NCBI GenBank assembly: GCA_963753225.1
Contig: CAVWBQ010000003.1
Span: forward strand, 62,001 to 126,000
Origin: Palsa-504 sp963753225
GTDB lineage: Bacteria > Actinomycetota > Actinomycetes > Streptosporangiales > Streptosporangiaceae
Reading direction: 5' to 3'
DNA length: 64,000 nt
Position 1 is the stretch's first letter, and every line of letters starts with the position of its first letter. This document shows, piece after piece, positions 59,980 to 64,000 of the stretch. A program made the position numbers and the translations under genes. The notes below the pieces were generated by a model. It searched no databases, was not told the DNA's origin, and saw only the letters and a program-made list of their open reading frames with translations.

Positions 59980-60489
59980 GCTGCCAACCCTACGATCAGC
60001 CGGCTGAATGTAATGCACAGGCCGGAAGGGGGGCCATACACCACCGGCGCAGACCGCCCTCCAGCCAGCCCCGCTAGACCACGACAGGCGGACATTCCTA
60101 GGGCGTGTCAATGATCAAACAAGGCTGATCCGGGCAACCATCAGGTGGAGCTAGGCAGGTGGAGTCAGTCACCCGGCCAGGCAAGACACTCGGCCAAGGG
60201 CCCGGTCAGACCCAGACCCGGCCAGACCCTATCAGGCAGGGCTCGCCAGGCACGGCCTCGTGCCGCTTGGCTTCGCGGCTCGGTCTTCAGGGCGCCCCTC
60301 AATGCTCATCAGGCAGAAGGTTGGGTGTCGCGCCGTGACCTGAGGCTAACGACAGCTCGCCAAGGCGAGCAGGGAGGCCGGGGCGGCCACGTGCCCGAGC
60401 TGTGCCCGCCGAACCGTATGGTGCAACCATCGGTGCACGGGATCTATCGGGCCAGGGAATCGTCCCCGGCCCGCAGACGCTGCACGGCG
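59980..60489. other. degraded region before the relaxase remnant
   Basis: No gene is supported. At about 60100 TAGGGCGTGT matches the first bases of the IS1182 terminal repeat, then diverges (CAATGATC), so it may be a solitary end of a related element. The rest is non-coding or decayed. Confidence 0.45.
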
Positions 60490-61665
60490 CCACGGTCACC
60501 CCGGCAATCTCGTAGCTGGTCGCGGCGCCGTCACCGCGGCTATAGGCCCAGGCCAGCGAGAGCGGGGGAGAGCCACCCGGCCGCTGGTGGAGACCGGGAG
60601 CGAAGGCCCTCGGCTTCGAGGCCGGCCAGCGGGCGGAGCGCGAGCCGTACGAGCTGCTGTTCGGCGAGCGCCAGGCCCCTGACGGCAGCCAGCTCGGCCG
60701 GCCTCCGGGCGGCGGGCGGAAAGCCTCCGGCCTGTACGCGCAGCTTCTGGCCGCCGAGCCGCACGCCACCGCCGAGCGCAAGCGCGAACTGCGGACCGAG
60801 GCTGTCCGCAGGGCCAGGCAGAGCCCCTTGTTCTTCGACCTGACGATTTCGCAAGCCCAGAAAAGAGCATCTCGATCTTCCACGCCTCCGTCGGCGAGAA
60901 CGTCCGCCTGGCCCGCCAGGCCGGCGATCACGAAGGCGACGAATACTGGTCCGCCCTGGTCACCGAGGTCGACGACATGATCTGGAAGCCGTGCATGCCG
61001 GCTGCGACTATTTCCAGCGGGAAGCCGGCTATACCCGCACTGGCTCCCACGGCACCCGGGTGCATGGCCGGGAGACCGGTCAGTGGCACGAGGCGGACCT
61101 GGCGGTGGCGCACTGGCTGCAGCACACCTCCCGGGAGGGTGACATGCAGCTGCACGCCCATTCCCAGATCGCCCACGTCGCCAAGACGAGTACCGACGGG
61201 AAATGGCGGGCGCCGGACTCGCTGGGCTACAACGAGCACATCGGCGCGGTGGCGGCGGTCGTCTCCCAGTACCTGGAGGAAGCCCTCACCGGCCGGTTCG
61301 GCCTGGAATGGGTCGCGCGCGATGACGGGCACGGGATCGAGATCACGGGCATCAGCGGGGAGATGATGCGCGTGTTCTCCTCGCGGCGCGAGTCCATCAC
61401 CGCGGACCTGCGCGGCCGCGCCGCGCAGGTCGAGCAGCGCTACAAGCGCAAGCCATCCCAGCGCGAACTCGCGCAGCTCGCGCAGGCGTCGAACTTCGCC
61501 ACGCGCGCGGCCGGGGAAGGCGCGCTGGATTTCGCGCAGCTGCACGCGGGGTGGGCGGACAAGCTCGCGCGCACGCTCGGCGTGAGCCTCGCGTCGGTCG
61601 CGCCGTCGGTGTGGCATGGCGGCGGCGCGGGCCCGCGCCCGCGCGGCCGGGGCGGTGGTTCTGGG
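60490..61665 (+). pseudogene. MobF (TrwC-type) conjugative relaxase remnant
   Basis: Three frames together give a TrwC-like relaxase domain. First 'GEPPGRWWRPGAKALGFEAGQ' and 'PYELLFGERQAPDG' up to 'SPLFFDLTISQAQK'; after a frameshift, 'KSISIFHASVGENVRLARQAGD' to 'EVDDMIW' (about 60860-60980); after another, from 60991, 'FQREAGYTRTGSHG' and 'VAHWLQHTSREGDMQLHAHSQIAHVAKTSTDGKW', holding the metal-binding His triad (H...HxH). 'MMRVFSSRRESITADL' ends the domain. The helicase half is absent. This is a remnant of an integrated plasmid or conjugative element. Confidence 0.8.
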
Positions 61666-62038
61666 TCAAAGTGCCGGTGGTCCGGTTCTAGCCGGACCGG
61701 CGGCACATCGACCCAGCGGCTAGCACATCAGCGCGCCAGAAATCCCGAAGCGACGGGTTATTTTAAGACGCGCGCGTAGATCCGGCAGAGAGTCACATTC
61801 ATCGGCTTTCTCATGACACCACAAACCCCATTTCAACCATGCGCACCGATATCGGTAGAACCGGCACACGGCCACATCGTGCCGGTTAGGTGCTCACCCC
61901 TCGGAACCCACTGGCCTCGCCTTCACAGCTGCGTCCGCGAGGGCGCCGGCCCATGGGAGTTGGGTGCCCCCATAGACGGGGGTAGGGGCACACACCCCAG
62001 ACAGCCCCGTCCGCGCAGGTCCGGGCGGCACTCTCGTC
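61666..62038. other. intergenic region after the relaxase remnant
   Basis: The sequence between the relaxase remnant and the HD gene has no supported gene. Around 61955-61990 it is C/G-rich with 'GCCCCC' and 'GGGGG' runs that could form a weak hairpin. Confidence 0.45.
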
Positions 62039-62761
62039 TCAGCAGTACCGTCGGCCCTCGGGCAGGATTGCCGCGAAGCGGTCCGCCGCCTGGCCGAGCT
62101 GCGTCAGGATGCGCTGCCGGGCCGGGGCTTCGAGCGGGGTGTCGGGGAGCGCGATCAGCTCCCGCAGGATAGGGATCAGCGGCGCGTACTTACCGGCCAG
62201 CCTGAGCAGCCGCGGGCCGGTGGTGTGGATCAGGCCGACGCCGTTGTCGGTGAAGTCGGAGGCCTTTATGACCCGTGCCCACGGATCGCGCCGCAGGCTC
62301 TGCGCGACGTGCTCCCGATACTGCTCGTGCGCGTCGCGGTCCGCTGCGTACTCCGGGTTCGTCACCGCCGCGACCAGCCCGGCCACCCGCGGCCCGAACT
62401 GCTCCGCCAGCACCGCGAGCGCGGACGGCCGGGTGCCGTCCGGGGCAAGTTCGGCCGCGTGATCCTCGACCGCGTCGTGCAGCAGGGCGGCGCAGGCCAC
62501 GTCGGCGTCACGCACGCCGTAGTGCGACATGATGCGGATCGCCACCCGGAGCAGGTGGTTGACGTACGGCTCGCGCTCGCGGCGGTCGGCGGCGTGCAGC
62601 CGTCCCGCCAGGGCCAGGGCCTGGTTCAGGCGGCGCCGGTCCGCCTCGGGCCAGCGCTCGATCTCAACCGCGAAACGGGCGCGCAGGCCCTCCTCGCCGT
62701 AGGTCGAGGTGATCGCGTGCAGCGGCATGGTCGCCACGAGCCGCCGCTCGCCAGTGTCCAT
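62039..62761 (-). CDS. HD domain protein resembling the SpoT hydrolase domain
   Basis: A 240-residue HD-superfamily phosphohydrolase. 'REREPYVNHLLRVAIRIMSHYGV' gives the first His block, 'DVACAALLHDAVEDHAAEL' the HD signature followed by the ED pair typical of RelA/SpoT hydrolase domains, and 'RDPWARVIKASDFTDNGVGL' the distal Asp region. No synthetase, TGS or ACT domain is present, so it could be a small alarmone hydrolase or act on another nucleotide. It needs a divalent metal and is cytosolic. The start is ATG at 62761. It is followed only by intergenic sequence. Confidence 0.85.
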   Translation of the reverse strand: MDTGERRLVATMPLHAITSTYGEEGLRARFAVEIERWPEADRRRLNQALALAGRLHAADRREREPYVNHLLRVAIRIMSHYGVRDADVACAALLHDAVEDHAAELAPDGTRPSALAVLAEQFGPRVAGLVAAVTNPEYAADRDAHEQYREHVAQSLRRDPWARVIKASDFTDNGVGLIHTTGPRLLRLAGKYAPLIPILRELIALPDTPLEAPARQRILTQLGQAADRFAAILPEGRRYC

Positions 62762-62831
62762 GCCCTAGAAATAGCACACCGGACGCCCGGTACCTGCTCC
62801 CTCGCGCCCGGGCTCACCCGAGCGCGGGAGA

Positions 62832-63152
62832 TCAGGCCTTAGGGGCATCGGCCAGATACTCGAGGAACACGGCCGGGACGCCGAGAACGAAGGTATGCGT
62901 GTCGTGAGTCAGGCGAAGGCCGCGGGGATCCCAGCTGAATTTCCAGTCGTGGCTGTCGATCAGGTGCGTAACCGCCCTGATCAGCGCCTCTTCCCTCACG
63001 GCGCGGGTGAAATCCGGCAGGTCGCTTTCCAGTGCGACCTTGTAGGCCAGGCTGTCCCTGTCCAGGCGGCCGAGTTCGGCGATTCGCGCGTCCACCGTCA
63101 GGACCACGGGTGCAAGGTAAAGGTCGGTTAGGTCATGGGGTCTGGTGGCCAT
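62832..63152 (-). CDS. small protein of unknown function
   Basis: A 106-residue soluble protein, 'MATRPHDLTDLYLAPVVLTVDARIAELGRLD', with further blocks 'LAYKVALESDLPDFTRAVREEALIRAVTHLID' and 'WKFSWDPRGLRLTHDTHTFVLGVPAVFLEYL'. GGAGG lies 5 nt before the ATG at 63152, which is preferred to the GTG at 63164. It is predicted to be mostly helical, with a C-terminal beta hairpin. No family is recognised. It is on the same strand as the HD gene, 70 bp upstream of it, so they could be co-transcribed. Confidence 0.75.
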   Translation of the reverse strand: MATRPHDLTDLYLAPVVLTVDARIAELGRLDRDSLAYKVALESDLPDFTRAVREEALIRAVTHLIDSHDWKFSWDPRGLRLTHDTHTFVLGVPAVFLEYLADAPKA

Positions 63153-63232
63153 GGCTGCCTCCACGTACAGGACGAGAACACGGCAATAGTGCGGGGACTG
63201 GCCTTCCCCGCACTAGTGCCGAAGGTCCTGGC

Positions 63233-63646
63233 TCAGGGAACCACGCAGGCCAGCGTGATGGTGGCGGTTTGCCCGGCGGTGACGACGGCCGACGTCGGCT
63301 GGGAGCACGGCGCCTCCCGGCTGTGCCCGCCGTCGATCTCCATGACGTCGGCCGACCGGCCGGAGACCTGGTACCGGCCGGGTGGCAGCGGCACAGAGAA
63401 GGTTCCCGAGGACCCTACCGTGACCGTGACCGGCTGGTGTCCCGCCCCGGTGAAGGTGACCATGCCGGACATGGGCCGCTCACCTGGCTGCTTGCCGCCC
63501 GGGCCTAGCGGACCGCCCTCCATGACCAGCCTGCCCGCGAGGTGACCCGCGGCCGGCGGCTGCGCTCCGGCCGAGGCGCACCCGGCGGCCAGCCCGGTCA
63601 GCAGCAGCCCGCCCAGCAGACACGTTGAAATGCGTAGTGGTTTCAA
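63233..63646 (-). CDS. predicted lipoprotein with carboxypeptidase-regulatory-like fold
   Basis: A 137-residue lipoprotein. The signal peptide 'MKPLRISTCLLGGLLLTGLAAGC' ends in the lipobox LAAGC (Cys23), predicting attachment to the outer face of the membrane. The mature part ('GMVTFTGAGHQPVTVTVGSSGTFSVPLPPGRYQVSGRSADV') has the TFSVxLPPGRYxVxG motif of carboxypeptidase-regulatory/transthyretin-like domains. Two further Cys ('EAPCSQP', 'ITLACVVP') may form a disulfide. It lies just after the histidine kinase gene on the same strand and may be a partner or target of that system. Confidence 0.85.
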   Translation of the reverse strand: MKPLRISTCLLGGLLLTGLAAGCASAGAQPPAAGHLAGRLVMEGGPLGPGGKQPGERPMSGMVTFTGAGHQPVTVTVGSSGTFSVPLPPGRYQVSGRSADVMEIDGGHSREAPCSQPTSAVVTAGQTATITLACVVP

Positions 63647-63711
63647 TGCTCCCCCTCATCCCGGTACGTGCCTTTTGGACGCATCCGCCCGTGAAGCGGT
63701 TCCGGGCCGGG

Positions 63712-64000
63712 TCAGACGGGGGAGGCCTGCGGCTGCCCGGCGGGCTCGCGCAGCAGCGGGAGGAAGATCGCGAACCTGGTCATGCCGGGGCGGCTGGTCA
63801 CCACGATGCTGCCGCCGTGCGCGGCGACAACCGCGTCCACGATGGCCAGGCCGAGGCCGGTGCTCTTGCCGTCGGCGCTGGCGTCCCTGGCGCGCCCGAC
63901 CTCACCGCGGGTGAACCGCTCGAACAGCTCGGGTAGCAGCTCCGGCGGGATGCCGGGGCCGTCGTCGGTAATGGTCAGCGCCACCCGCTGGCCCGCGGGC
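63712..64000 (-). CDS. sensor histidine kinase, 3' part only
   Basis: The C-terminal end of a two-component sensor kinase, cut by the window edge. The HATPase_c domain shows the G1 box 'ITDDGPGIPPE', the F box 'LFERFTRGEVG' and the G2 box 'GKSTGLGLAIVDAVVAAHGGSI', ending 'FAIFLPLLREPAGQ'. The sensor, HAMP and phospho-acceptor His regions lie beyond 64000. It is probably a membrane EnvZ/PhoR-type kinase with its response regulator further upstream. The lipoprotein gene at 63233 follows 66 bp downstream. Confidence 0.92.
   Translation of the reverse strand, partial: PAGQRVALTITDDGPGIPPELLPELFERFTRGEVGRARDASADGKSTGLGLAIVDAVVAAHGGSIVVTSRPGMTRFAIFLPLLREPAGQPQASPV

Overview
The window is high-GC DNA with many GTG and a few TTG starts and a dense actinomycete gene repertoire: DUF5753-type XRE regulator, HrpA with DUF3418, PknB-like kinases, DUF2254, DUF2550 and DUF3500 proteins, MMPL transporter, and many TetR regulators. 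It most resembles a chromosomal segment of a large-genome actinomycete of the Streptosporangiales/Streptomycetales type. The species cannot be named from sequence alone, and I see no rRNA, tRNA or CRISPR.

Layout. 0-10 kb: SnoaL-like protein, cyclase/hydrolase, a TetR-controlled alpha/beta hydrolase with two palindromic operators, a flavoprotein dehydrogenase paired with a Uma2 nuclease-fold protein, an NRAMP-like transporter behind what reads as an M-box (ykoK) Mg2+ riboswitch, a YbaK-type deacylase and a double YbjQ-like protein. 10-14 kb: two identical IS1182-family elements in direct tandem, separated by one TATA. 14-21 kb: PLDc_N/SHOCT protein, membrane-anchored diacylglycerol-kinase-like enzyme, TetR, a DszB-like sulfinate desulfinase next to a rhodanese, and DUF2550 and DUF2254 membrane proteins. 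A 26-bp operator-like block is shared by the 14.5 kb and 17.5 kb genes. 21-31 kb: NUDIX, a truncated regulator, hrpA, a 350-bp element with 17-bp inverted repeats, a conserved protein of unknown function, and a DUF5753 regulator. 31-39 kb: TetR/MFS pair (MFS frameshifted), two paralogous Ser/Thr kinases with a shared unnamed ectodomain, DUF3500, and a MarR/SRPBCC pair. 39-47 kb: methyltransferase, MMPL, a YkcC/YkcB-like glycosyltransferase pair with a truncated GtrA portion, a cNMP-binding protein and an Fpg/Nei glycosylase.

47-58 kb: a STAND-like TPR protein with a degenerate P-loop, then a catabolic block: MBL hydrolase, SDR, and a molybdenum hydroxylase (large, medium and small subunits) with an enoyl-CoA hydratase embedded in the operon, followed by a second enoyl-CoA hydratase. 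56-62 kb is a decay zone with remnants of an acyl-CoA ligase, an IS701 transposase and a MobF (TrwC-type) relaxase, interspersed with an intact TetR and a double VOC protein. 62-64 kb: SpoT-like HD protein, a small unknown protein, a lipoprotein and the 3' end of a sensor histidine kinase.

The most rewarding points are the Mg2+ riboswitch on a non-canonical NRAMP gene, the DszB-like desulfinase/rhodanese pair with its shared operator, the kinase ectodomain, and the unidentified wHTH protein next to the inverted-repeat element. All calls come from reading sequence and recalled family motifs. No database search was run.
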